A stretch of DNA of 9,338 nt from contig CAYUYM010000134.1 in the NCBI GenBank assembly GCA_964449305.1, positions 1 through 9,338 of the forward strand. Reading direction: 5' to 3'. Origin of the DNA: CAYUYM01 sp964449305. Lineage in GTDB: Bacteria; Bacteroidota; Ignavibacteria; SZUA-365; CAYQST01. The notes under the pieces are model-generated. The model had not been told where the DNA came from. It did no database searches and saw only the letters and a program-made list of their open reading frames with translations. Shown here piece after piece: positions 1-7,539 of the stretch. Position 1 is the stretch's first letter; each line of letters starts with the position of its first letter. A program made the translations under genes and the position numbers.

Positions 1-37
1 ACAGTTGGCAGTTGACAGTTGACAGTTGACAGTTGAC
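1..37. repeat. Heptanucleotide tandem array, left arm (GACAGTT)n
   Basis: About five tandem copies of a 7-bp unit (GACAGTT in one phase) run from the window edge to about base 37; one copy has a G for A change near base 8. The array is cut by the window edge, so its true length is unknown. The unit is the exact reverse complement of the unit in the array at 231-279. Heptameric short tandem repeats of this general kind (STRR) are known from cyanobacteria; whether this array is related is not known. Confidence 0.9.
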
Positions 38-103
38 ATAAGTCAGAGATTTGTGAATGGATTTCCAGGTTATCATCAGGTATCCAAGGCTGGAAAGGCT
101 GGA

Positions 104-127
104 TTCACGCTTGCGCGGGAATGACCG
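104..127. repeat. Palindromic intergenic repeat, copy 1
   Basis: An imperfect palindrome: TTC pairs with GAA and CGC with GCG around a 4-nt TTGC loop, with one A/G mismatch, followed by the tail TGACCG. It matches a second copy at 179-202 at 19 of 24 positions by eye. The layout resembles the ATTCCC...GGGAAT palindromes scattered through many bacterial genomes (for example dRS3 of Neisseria); a family match is inference. Confidence 0.6.
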
Positions 128-178
128 TAGATCGACCATACAAGACACAATGGATACAGGAGGGACACGTGGAAGAGG

Positions 179-202
179 TTCATGCTGGCGTGCGAATGAC
201 GG
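179..202. repeat. Palindromic intergenic repeat, copy 2 (diverged)
   Basis: A second, diverged copy of the element at 104-127 in the same orientation, ending in GAATGACGG. Two of the differences turn C-G pairs into T-G and G-T wobbles, so the hairpin is weakened but its outline is kept. The two copies start 75 bp apart. Confidence 0.5.
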
Positions 203-230
203 AAGGACCTTGACGTCCCTCCGCTCGTCC

Positions 231-279
231 AACTGTCAACTGTCAACTGTCAACTGTCAACTGTCAACTGTCAACTGTC
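231..279. repeat. Heptanucleotide tandem array, right arm (AACTGTC)x7
   Basis: Seven perfect consecutive copies of AACTGTC cover 49 bp, ending 20 bases before the uvrC start codon. The unit is the reverse complement of that at 1-37, so the two arrays are inverted arms around 38-230. The array lies where the uvrC promoter or 5' leader would be expected. Read in the uvrC frame it is open because the unit contains no stop in that frame, which artificially extends the uvrC open frame upstream. Confidence 0.95.
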
Positions 280-299
280 CACTTATAGCCCCACCGCCC

Positions 300-2183
300 A
301 TGCTGCTTCCTGACGATTCGCCCCTGCTGAAAAAGCTCGAAGCGCTTCCCCGCTCCCCCGGAGTGTATCTCTTCCGAAACGCCGAGGGAATCGTGATCTA
401 TGTGGGAAAGGCAAAGGTGCTGCGAAACCGGGTGCGTTCGTACTTTCAGGATGCCGGCGCACCCGATCCGAAGAAGGAGGCGCTCGTCTCCAAGATCGCG
501 GATCTCGATGTGGTGGTCACAGACTCCGAACTTGAGGCGCTGCTCCTGGAGAACAACCTCATCAAGGAACACTCTCCGCGCTATAACGTGCGTCTCAAGG
601 ACGACAAGAGCTACCCGAGCATCGTGGTGACGAACGAACCATTTCCCCGCGTGTTTCCCACACGACGCATCATCCGGAATGGCTCACGTTACTACGGGCC
701 CTACTCCGATGTCAAGGCCATGCATGCGGTGCTCCGAACCATCCGGAGCATCTTTCCCATCCGCTCCTGCGACCACGACATCACTGCCGACTCCATCGCC
801 CGCGGCAGGGTGAAGGTGTGCCTGGACTACCACATCCGAAAGTGCCAGGGCCCCTGCGAGGGGCTGGTGAGCCGGGAGGAGTACGGGGCCATGATTGCCC
901 AGGTGGAGCAGCTCCTCAAGGGAAAGACACGCATCCTGCAGCAGATCCTCGAGGAAGGCATGCAGCAGCAGGCTGAGGCCCTGGAGTTCGAGAAGGCGGC
1001 GGAGACGCGCAACCGCCTCCTGGCGCTGCAGAAGTACCAGGAGAAGCAGAAGGTGGTGGCAAACGACTTCGGCGACCGCGACATCTTTGCCGTGGCCGTG
1101 GCGGGTCGCGATGCCGCCGGCGTGGTGTTCCGCGTGCGCGACGGGAAGATCGTCGGTCGGCAGCACCATGTGTTCCAGCGCGCCGGCTTTGAGGACGAGG
1201 CTGAACTCACACGACACCTCCTGCAACACCATTACTCGCGAACGCAGGACCACCCCACCGAGGCGCTGCTCCAAGTGGAACTCGACGATGCGGAGGCGGT
1301 CCGGGAGCTCCTCGCATCATCTGCCGGTTGCAGGATCGACCTCGTGTTCCCGAAAATCGGAGACAAGGCGAAGCTCGTCCGCATGGCGCAGACGAACGCG
1401 AAGTTCGTGCTCGACGACATGCTGCTTCAGCGCATGAAGTCCGACTCGGCGCTTCCCACCCCCGTACAGGCGCTGCAGCGCGATCTGCACATCGACCACC
1501 CCCCGCGGCGCATCGAGTGCTTCGACATCTCGCATTTCCAGGGTGAGGAGACGGTGGCATCCATGGTGAGCTTCCTCGACGGCCGCCCCCGCAAGTCGGA
1601 GTACCGCAAGTTCATCATCACGACGGTCGATGGCGTGGACGATTTCGCCTCGATGCGTGAGGTCATCACCCGGCGCTACACACGCGTGCAGGACGAGGGC
1701 ATCGAGCCGCCCGACCTCATCGTGGTGGATGGCGGCAAGGGGCAGCTCTCCTCGGCGGTGGAGGCACTGCAGGCCATCGGCGTCGAACCGCGCGCCATCA
1801 TCGGCCTCGCCAAGCGGCTGGAGGAGGTGTTTGTTCCGGGCGAATCCTTCCCGCTCACCATTGCAAAGACCTCGCCGGGTCTCCACCTGTTGCAGCGCAT
1901 CCGCGACGAGGCGCACCGCTTCGCCATCACCTTCCATCGCTCGCGCCGCGATGCGGCGACGCTGCAGACGGAGCTCGAACGCATCGATGGCATCGGTCCG
2001 AAACGCGCCACCGAGCTGCTCACACGCTTCGGCAGCGTGCGCGGCGTGCAGGCCGCCAGCGCCGCGGATCTGGCGGAGGTCATCGGCTGGAGCGCGGCGA
2101 ACTCCGTGGTGGCGCACTTCGCCGCCGATGGTGCTCCGGACCGGGACAACACCGCGGACGATCAACCGACTTCCGACCACTGA
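300..2183 (+). CDS. uvrC: Excinuclease ABC subunit C (UvrC)
   Basis: UvrC makes the 3' and 5' incisions around bulky DNA lesions in nucleotide excision repair, acting with UvrB on a damaged-DNA complex loaded by UvrA. The 627-residue protein is of normal length and complete. Visible parts: GIY-YIG nuclease domain (GVY at 21-23, YVG at 34-36, catalytic Glu in LLLENN, about 84); a UVR motif for UvrB contact near 205-240; a C-terminal RNase H-like nuclease with FDISH (D409), VDGGKG (D477) and EAHRFA (H539) giving the D-D-H triad; and helix-hairpin-helix repeats at the end (IDGIGPKRA). ATG 300 was chosen because family homology begins just after it and everything upstream in frame is repeat DNA. 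No Shine-Dalgarno precedes it. The next gene starts 5 nt after the stop, so they are probably cotranscribed. Confidence 0.97.
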   Translation: MLLPDDSPLLKKLEALPRSPGVYLFRNAEGIVIYVGKAKVLRNRVRSYFQDAGAPDPKKEALVSKIADLDVVVTDSELEALLLENNLIKEHSPRYNVRLKDDKSYPSIVVTNEPFPRVFPTRRIIRNGSRYYGPYSDVKAMHAVLRTIRSIFPIRSCDHDITADSIARGRVKVCLDYHIRKCQGPCEGLVSREEYGAMIAQVEQLLKGKTRILQQILEEGMQQQAEALEFEKAAETRNRLLALQKYQEKQKVVANDFGDRDIFAVAVAGRDAAGVVFRVRDGKIVGRQHHVFQRAGFEDEAELTRHLLQHHYSRTQDHPTEALLQVELDDAEAVRELLASSAGCRIDLVFPKIGDKAKLVRMAQTNAKFVLDDMLLQRMKSDSALPTPVQALQRDLHIDHPPRRIECFDISHFQGEETVASMVSFLDGRPRKSEYRKFIITTVDGVDDFASMREVITRRYTRVQDEGIEPPDLIVVDGGKGQLSSAVEALQAIGVEPRAIIGLAKRLEEVFVPGESFPLTIAKTSPGLHLLQRIRDEAHRFAITFHRSRRDAATLQTELERIDGIGPKRATELLTRFGSVRGVQAASAADLAEVIGWSAANSVVAHFAADGAPDRDNTADDQPTSDH

Positions 2184-2188
2184 AAGGG

Positions 2189-3313
2189 ATGCACGTGCCC
2201 ATCATTTCCCGCCTCCACACACCATCCGCCCATCACACCGCCCGCTTCACCCGCCACCCGTGCCGCCCGGCACGGCCATGGCACATCACCCCCCTCCTGC
2301 TCCTCGCGCTGGCGATGATGTGGACCACGGACCTTTCCGCACAACCACTCAGGAACGCACAGGCCGACGCGCTGGTGCGGCGCGGCATCGAGCTCTCGGG
2401 CCGGCAGAACTACACGAAGGCGCGCGAGGCTTTCGACGAGCTCGCAGCGCTGCTGCCCTCGCATCCCGCCGGGCCGTTCTTCAAGGCCGTGCTGATGCAG
2501 GTGATCTCCCTCGACTTCGAACTGCCCGTATCGTCCGAGTATCTCCGCCTCCTCGAGCGCACGGAGGCCCTGGCCGAGGCCATGGTGAAGGCGGACGAGC
2601 GCAACGCCGAGGCGAGGTTTTATCTCGGCATGGCGAAGAGTTACATCGCCTACTACAAGTTCCGCGACGGGGAGAACTGGGTGAGCGGACTGACGAACGG
2701 CCTGTCCGCCTATTCCACACTGAAGGAATGCCTCGAGCTCAATCCGAAGGCGTACGATGCCATGACGGCTGTCGGCACCTACCGCTATTGGAAGAGCCGC
2801 AAGGCGAGCTTTCTCACATGGACACCGTTCGTGGATGACGACCGGCAGGCGGGCATTGATCAGCTCCGGATGGCCGAGCAGCGCGGGTCATACACCAACC
2901 AGCAGGCATCGAATTCGCTCGTGTGGATCTACATCGAGGAGGAGCGCCACGCCGACGCCATCCGCACGGCCGAGGGGGTGCTGAAGCAGTTCCCGAACAA
3001 CCGGCTCTTCCTCTGGGGCCTCGCATCAGCCGCCGAGCGTCGACAGGATTGGAAGCTCGCGCGCAGCGCCTATCAGCGCATCCTTCAATCCATGGACAGC
3101 GAGGTGATCGACCGGCGCTATATCGAGATCCAGGCCCGCGCCAAGGTGGCGCAGACGAGCTTCTCGATGGGTGACAAGGTGACCGCCAAGCGCGAATGCC
3201 TGCGCGTCCTGATGAAGAAGGGCATGAGTCTCGCCGGCCTCGGCCCCGACGGCACCGAGCGCATCAGGAAGCGCTTCGCAGAAATGGAGAAGCTGCGGAT
3301 GGCGCTGTTGTAG
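2189..3313 (+). CDS. Exported tetratricopeptide-repeat protein
   Basis: A 374-residue protein of unknown role. A long basic, His-rich n-region is followed by a hydrophobic stretch (about 33-45, ITPLLLLALAMMW) and a likely signal peptidase I site after LSA (51). There is no lipobox Cys. The mature part is helical with TPR-like units near 55-90, 110-140, 170-200 and 245-300, for example AREAFDELAALLPSHP and AEGVLKQFPNN. Such proteins usually serve as protein-binding scaffolds in the periplasm. Start choice is uncertain: the AAAGGG of the uvrC stop region abuts ATG 2189 directly but sits 6 nt before an in-frame GTG at 2195, which may be the true start. It follows uvrC by 5 nt, probably through operon packing and not a shared function. 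Confidence 0.8.
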   Translation: MHVPIISRLHTPSAHHTARFTRHPCRPARPWHITPLLLLALAMMWTTDLSAQPLRNAQADALVRRGIELSGRQNYTKAREAFDELAALLPSHPAGPFFKAVLMQVISLDFELPVSSEYLRLLERTEALAEAMVKADERNAEARFYLGMAKSYIAYYKFRDGENWVSGLTNGLSAYSTLKECLELNPKAYDAMTAVGTYRYWKSRKASFLTWTPFVDDDRQAGIDQLRMAEQRGSYTNQQASNSLVWIYIEEERHADAIRTAEGVLKQFPNNRLFLWGLASAAERRQDWKLARSAYQRILQSMDSEVIDRRYIEIQARAKVAQTSFSMGDKVTAKRECLRVLMKKGMSLAGLGPDGTERIRKRFAEMEKLRMALL

Positions 3314-3423
3314 CGGACAGTTTACCTGCCTCGGGGGGAGGCGCTTTCACGGCAGAGGCACGAAGAGGGGGCCTTGTGGCATTGTTGTCACGTGCTTGCC
3401 GACGCCGGTGAATTCGTGGATCG
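3314..3423. other. Convergent intergenic spacer
   Basis: The space between two converging genes holds GC-rich self-complementary sequence: GCCTC (3328-3332) pairs with GAGGC (3338-3342) around a G loop and is followed by only GCTTT, and CTGCC (3326-3330) can also pair with GGCAG (3351-3355). One of these may end transcription from the plus strand, but no convincing U tract follows, so I do not call a terminator. Confidence 0.4.
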
Positions 3424-3876
3424 TCATTCGGCACGCGCCTCCGCCATTGCCGGCAGAAGCGCGATGCGGGCCTCCATCGTGAAGGGGAAGCCGCTGACGT
3501 CGATGCGCAGCACCACCTCGCCGGGATCGGTGCCGGCGGTGAGTGTGACGATCGTCGAGTCGGCGTTGTAGGACAACGTTGCGAGCTGGTGCCCCTCCTC
3601 GATGGTGCAGACGAGTGCGAGGCGGCGGAATGGGACATGCATTCCGAGCCGGTTGACAGGGGCCACCATGATTGTCGCCGTCGATTGTCCATCGGGGACA
3701 AGCTCGGTGGGCTCCACCACGAGATCCACGGACACCGGAACGAACAGCGAGCGCCAGACGAGGACGGCGAGGACGAAGACTCCCAACCCTGTCACAATGC
3801 CCCGGCGGATACGTCGCGCCCGCGTGTCGTGTTCGGCGGTGGCTGGTGTGGTCACGGACGGAAGTTCTTTTCCCAT
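3424..3876 (-). CDS. Small single-pass membrane protein with Ig-like outer domain
   Basis: A 150-residue protein I cannot assign to a named family. A polar N-terminus with a basic cluster (RARRIRR, about 19-25) precedes one transmembrane helix (about 26-44), predicting N-in/C-out topology. The outer part (about 50-140) alternates hydrophobic and polar residues, as in a beta sandwich. The pattern PTELVPDGQSTATI...LTAGTDPGEVVLRI resembles bacterial invasin-type Ig-like (Big_1) domains; this is a by-eye comparison. ATG 3876 was chosen because the TM segment follows closely and the start lies inside the 3' end of the upstream isoprenoid synthase gene (25-nt overlap), implying translational coupling. 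No clear Shine-Dalgarno is seen. It is the last gene of the minus-strand operon. Confidence 0.7.
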   Translation of the reverse strand: MGKELPSVTTPATAEHDTRARRIRRGIVTGLGVFVLAVLVWRSLFVPVSVDLVVEPTELVPDGQSTATIMVAPVNRLGMHVPFRRLALVCTIEEGHQLATLSYNADSTIVTLTAGTDPGEVVLRIDVSGFPFTMEARIALLPAMAEARAE

Positions 3877-4775
3877 GTGTTCTGCAGATAGATGGCTGGG
3901 ATGGAGGACACCTTGGAGAGGAAGGAAAGGGATGCGCGGCGATGAAACACATCGTACCCGTTCTCCTCGATACGGACGAGGATGCGTCTGTAGTTCTTGC
4001 TCATGAGGCGCACGGTCATGCGGCTGTCGACATCGAGCAGAGGGATGCCCAGGTCGGCCCGCTGGTAGAACTCCCGTGCGCGCTGGATGGAGAAGCGCAT
4101 GAGCGCAACGAAGCGCGAGGTCATGGTCTTGGTGAAGATCTCCTCGCGGGTGACGCCGAACTGGTCGAGCTCGGCGAGGGGCAGGTAGATGCGACCACGA
4201 TCGGCATCCTCGCCCACGTCGCGGAGGATGTTTGTGAGCTGCATCGCAGTGCCCAGATCGCGGGCATGCTGTGACGCGGCCTGCTCGCTGTACCCGAAAA
4301 TGCGGGCCGTCATGAGACCGACCACGGAGGCCACCTTGTAGCAATAGTCCTCCAGCTCGGGGAAGGTGGTGATGAAGCGGAAGTCGAGATCGGACAGGAC
4401 GCCGTCGATGAGTGTGTGGAAGTGCTCGCGTCGTATCCCAAAGCGGCGGATGGCATCCTGCAGGGCGAGTGCGATGGGATCGGGTTGCGTGCCACCGTCG
4501 AAGATGTCGTCGATCGTGGAGCGCCAGTGGGCGAGCCGACGGGTGAGCACGGCGACGTCGCGCTCGTCATCATGGGCATGCTCCTCGTCGGAGATGTCGT
4601 CCACCGAGCGGCAGAAGGCGTAGATGGCAAAGCACGCGTGGCGCTTGCGTGGGGGCAGAAACATGGAGGCGAAGTAGAACGTCTTGGCATGTTCCCGGGT
4701 GATGTCGCGGCAGTGGTCGTAGGCCGCCCCGACGCGGGGATCCTCGTGGAGGCCGTCGGAGGTGGTGGGGATCAC
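3852..4775 (-). CDS. Squalene/phytoene synthase family protein
   Basis: Members condense two prenyl diphosphates head to head: two GGPP to phytoene (CrtB) or two FPP to presqualene or squalene (HpnC/HpnD, squalene synthase). The 307-residue length fits. Both Mg-binding Asp motifs are intact: DDISDE (59-64) after AIYAFCRS, and DVGED (186-190) within NILRDVGEDADRGRIYLP. KTFYFAS and VASVVGLM are also family signatures. The pattern looks more CrtB-like, but product cannot be decided without phylogeny, and no desaturase, cyclase or hpn gene is in the window. The start is GTG 4775, giving a GTGA overlap with the stop of the SDR upstream; no in-frame ATG lies before the conserved core. The open frame continues upstream, but that is antiparallel-free shadow of the SDR gene in another frame. 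The 3' end overlaps the next gene by 25 nt. Confidence 0.93.
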   Translation of the reverse strand: MIPTTSDGLHEDPRVGAAYDHCRDITREHAKTFYFASMFLPPRKRHACFAIYAFCRSVDDISDEEHAHDDERDVAVLTRRLAHWRSTIDDIFDGGTQPDPIALALQDAIRRFGIRREHFHTLIDGVLSDLDFRFITTFPELEDYCYKVASVVGLMTARIFGYSEQAASQHARDLGTAMQLTNILRDVGEDADRGRIYLPLAELDQFGVTREEIFTKTMTSRFVALMRFSIQRAREFYQRADLGIPLLDVDSRMTVRLMSKNYRRILVRIEENGYDVFHRRASLSFLSKVSSIPAIYLQNTWEKNFRP

Positions 4776-5472
4776 AAGGGACCGCCGATTGGTTGGACAA
4801 CGATTTCCTCGACCGCGACGTTTGCCGGCGCCCGACATGCATGGTGGATGGCATCGGCCACATCGCCGGCGGTCATCATCTTTTCGTGGTGCTTTTCGCG
4901 CACGCGTTCCGGCCAGATGCCCGTGTTGGTGGCGCCTGGAAACACAGTGACGATGCGGATGCCCTGCCTGCGCACCTCCAGCCTCAGGCAGTCGGCAAGC
5001 ATGGCGAGGCCGGCCTTCGATGCGGCATAGACGGAGCTGTTGGGCAGCACCTGACGGGCGGCCACGGAGTTCACCATCACGATCATGCCCGACCCGCGTT
5101 CCAGCATGCCGGGGAGCACGACGCGTGTGCAGAGAAAGGCACCCCGGAGGTTCGTCGCATGGATCTCGTCGAACTCCTCCACGGTCATGTCGACGAACTG
5201 TTTGAACCGCGTCACACCCGCGCAGTTGACCAGCACGTCGGGATGGCCATGCTCGCGGGAGATGCGCTCCCACGCCGCCTGCACCGACGCCTCGTCCCGC
5301 ACATCGCAGGCGATGTGGATGATGCGGCCGGGGCCGACCAGCTCCGTCTTGTCCCTGACCGAACGCGATGAGGCGACAACGATGCATCCATCAGCGGCAA
5401 AGCGCCGGGCGGCCGCATCGCCGATGCCCGAGGATCCGCCCGTGATCCAGACAACCTGCCTCTGTTCCATGG

Positions 5473-5476
<4 letters not shown>
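4772..5476 (-). CDS. Short-chain dehydrogenase/reductase, possible sepiapterin reductase
   Basis: A 234-residue classical SDR, an NAD(P)H oxidoreductase with a Rossmann fold. Visible motifs: cofactor loop TGGSSGIG (12-19), NCAG (84-87), and catalytic N109, S137, Y150 and K154 (YAASK). S37/R38 after strand 2 (ASSRS) suggests NADPH preference. Immediately downstream of PTPS and folE, its natural role would be reduction of 6-pyruvoyl-tetrahydropterin to tetrahydrobiopterin, the job of sepiapterin reductase, itself an SDR. SVAA before the Tyr, PGATNTGIW (180-188), and the C-terminal VEEIVVQP pattern recall the Chlorobium tepidum enzyme as I remember it; a search is needed to confirm. GTG 5476 overlaps the folE stop (GTGA) and has GGAGGG 5 nt upstream; ATG 5470 is an alternative two codons in. 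Confidence 0.93.
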
Positions 5477-6083
<607 letters not shown>

Positions 6084-6087
<4 letters not shown>

Positions 6088-6494
6088 GATTCTCCTCGAT
6101 AGATGACGATGTTGTGTTCCGTCTCAAGAAGCCGGATCTCATGGAGCCGCCCCGAGGGGAGCTGATCCACGAGGCGGTTCCAGATCGCCACGGCGATGTT
6201 CTCCGCGGTGGGGATGACGCCCTGCAGGAACTCCACATCAACGTTGAGATTCCGGTGGTCCATGGCCGCGAGCACACGGTCATGGATGATGTCCTTCAGG
6301 AGCTTCAGATCGATGACATAGCCGGTGGCGGGATCGATCTCGCCCGCCACGGTCACCTCCAGTGTGTAGTTGTGCCCGTGCCCGGCCGGGTTGTTGCACC
6401 TGCCGAACACGCGCGTGTTGGTCTCGTCGGACCAGTCCGGATTGTGCAGGCGGTGGCCGGCCGAGAAGGTTTCGCGTCGCGTCACATACATCAT
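6084..6494 (-). CDS. 6-pyruvoyl-tetrahydropterin synthase (PTPS/QueD superfamily)
   Basis: PTPS removes triphosphate from dihydroneopterin triphosphate to form 6-pyruvoyl-tetrahydropterin, the second step of tetrahydrobiopterin synthesis. In the 136-residue protein the zinc ligands H14 (SAGHRLH), H39 and H41 (GHGHNY) and the catalytic C33 are all present, with the C-terminal ETEHN (E124) substrate-anchoring Glu. The motif CNNPAGHGHNY, with four residues between C33 and GHGH, the phrase GEIDPATG, and the MDHRNLNVDV segment match the animal-type PTPS closely; E. coli QueD has the shorter CxxxHGH form. This favours biopterin over queuosine, as does the neighbouring folE and SDR and the absence of queC/queE. 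ATG 6494 gives an ATGA overlap with the DUF3501 stop; a second ATG follows directly. Confidence 0.93.
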
Positions 6495-7072
6495 GGCAAC
6501 AGGTCTCCGATGAGGCTCGCGCGCACATCGTCCGGCAGGGCCTGTTCATGCACATAGTCGTTGTGCCGGATGCGCAGGAAGGCCGGAATGGTCGGCGAGC
6601 AGAAGGCCTCCTCCTGCGTGCCGGTGAGGGGAAAGGAGAGGTATTGCACAGCGGAGAGCGGCGCCATGCCTGGAAGCCCTGCATCGAAGACCGCCGGAAC
6701 CACCTCGCCACCGATCTGCAGCGAGACGCCGCCGTCCTGCACGCCCTCAAACGAGGCGAGCCGTGCGGTGAAGCGCTCCGCATCCCCCACTTCGATGAAC
6801 ATGGTTGCCGACAGCTCGTGCGGATCCGGGATGAGCTCGTTGAAGAGTTCCAGTTCGCGACGGATGGCATCGGGCTCGGCGATGCAATCGAGCCGGAGCA
6901 TCTCCTGCATCTGGAAGCGGACGGTGTCCGTGTTCTCGAACAGGAGCGTCACCTGGCTGCCCAGCGTCACACGGCGGTTCTGCTTGAGCTCCACAATGGC
7001 GCGTCGGATGTCGCGTCTGCGTGCCTCGTAGTCGCTGATGGAAAGGATCTCCTCAAACGCGAGCTTCTTCAT
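6491..7072 (-). CDS. DUF3501 family protein
   Basis: A 193-residue soluble protein recognised by its N-terminal pattern: DYEARRRDIRRAIVELKQ, RRVTLG, LLFENTDTVRFQMQEMLR, then ELELFNELIP and LSATMFIEV. No catalytic residues or membrane segments are obvious. The family has no established biochemical function that I know of; it is often encoded next to rubrerythrin, as here, where rubrerythrin ends 24 nt upstream. The N-terminal ENTDTVxFQMQEML segment is the most conserved part of the family. ATG 7072 was chosen because it precedes the conserved region directly; no Shine-Dalgarno is visible. The 3' end overlaps the PTPS start by 4 nt, tying this protein to pterin synthesis at the translational level. 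Confidence 0.85.
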   Translation of the reverse strand: MKKLAFEEILSISDYEARRRDIRRAIVELKQNRRVTLGSQVTLLFENTDTVRFQMQEMLRLDCIAEPDAIRRELELFNELIPDPHELSATMFIEVGDAERFTARLASFEGVQDGGVSLQIGGEVVPAVFDAGLPGMAPLSAVQYLSFPLTGTQEEAFCSPTIPAFLRIRHNDYVHEQALPDDVRASLIGDLLP

Positions 7073-7096
7073 GGCATCATGTCCGCTGTGGTCGCC

Positions 7097-7510
7097 TCAG
7101 AGGTTGTCGAGCACGCGCTGAAACCGCGCAGCGTGGAAGCGCTCGGCACGGGCCAGCGTTTCGAACCACTCGGCAATGTCCAGGAAGCCCTCCTCGCGGG
7201 CGATGCGTGCGAAGCCGGGATACATCTCCTCGCACTCATACATCTCGCCAAGGATGGCGGATTTCAGATTCTCCTCCACCGTGCCGATGGGGGCACCGGT
7301 GACGGGATCGCCCACGTCGACCATGAACTCGAGATGCCCGAAGGCGTGACCGGTCTCCCCCTCCGCAATGTCGCGGAACACGGATGCGACCTCGGGGAGA
7401 CCGTGGATGTCGGCGTGCCGTGCGAAGTAGAGATAGCGTCGATTGGCCTGCGCCTCTCCGGCGAAACCCTCGCGCAGATGGCGCCAGGTGGTGGAATCTT
7501 TCAGCTCCAT
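7097..7510 (-). CDS. Rubrerythrin-type diiron protein without rubredoxin domain
   Basis: Rubrerythrins are four-helix diiron proteins that reduce hydrogen peroxide in anaerobes and microaerophiles. The 137-residue protein keeps the ligand set at the usual spacing: E19 (GEAQANRRY), E52 and H55 (GETGH), E92 and E95 (ECEE), E123 and H126 (ERFH). The C-terminal rubredoxin domain with two CxxC pairs is absent, so electrons must come from a separate donor or the protein has another role. ATG 7510 is preceded by AAGGAG at 7517-7522 with a 6-nt gap, the best ribosome site in the operon. The open frame extends upstream without homology. It follows bcp by 29 nt and precedes the DUF3501 gene by 24 nt. 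Confidence 0.92.
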   Translation of the reverse strand: MELKDSTTWRHLREGFAGEAQANRRYLYFARHADIHGLPEVASVFRDIAEGETGHAFGHLEFMVDVGDPVTGAPIGTVEENLKSAILGEMYECEEMYPGFARIAREEGFLDIAEWFETLARAERFHAARFQRVLDNL

Positions 7511-7516
7511 GTCCGT

Positions 7517-7522
7517 CTCCTT
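7517..7522 (-). promoter_or_regulatory. Shine-Dalgarno site of the rubrerythrin gene
   Basis: AAGGAG on the minus strand, 6 nt before ATG 7510. It fixes the rubrerythrin start against the longer open frame and stands out because most neighbouring genes lack a clear site, which suggests higher independent translation of this gene. Confidence 0.75.
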
Positions 7523-7539
7523 CTCGTGGATGAAAGCCG

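Larger units (their letters stand above)
38..230. other. Gene-free segment between the inverted heptad arrays
   Basis: Apart from the two palindromic repeat copies, I see no gene here. The open frame crossing it in phase with uvrC has repeat-derived, low-complexity sequence and no resemblance to a protein domain. No convincing -10/-35 pair or Shine-Dalgarno for uvrC was found. It is probably a repeat-rich intergenic region that includes or abuts the uvrC promoter. Confidence 0.6.

Noticed and set aside
231..279. CRISPR array
   Set aside because: The units are 7 bp and directly abutting, with no spacers and no cas genes nearby.
57..299. N-terminal extension of uvrC by 81 residues
   Set aside because: The added sequence is translated from the palindromic and heptad repeats, has no family homology, and UvrC normally begins where ATG 300 does.
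1317..2180. 287-residue minus-strand open frame
   Set aside because: Antisense shadow of the uvrC C-terminal half, with no recognisable domain.
4776..5387. 511-residue version of the squalene/phytoene synthase
   Set aside because: The upstream part is read out of frame through the SDR gene, whose motifs are intact in its own frame; GTG 4775 gives the normal length.
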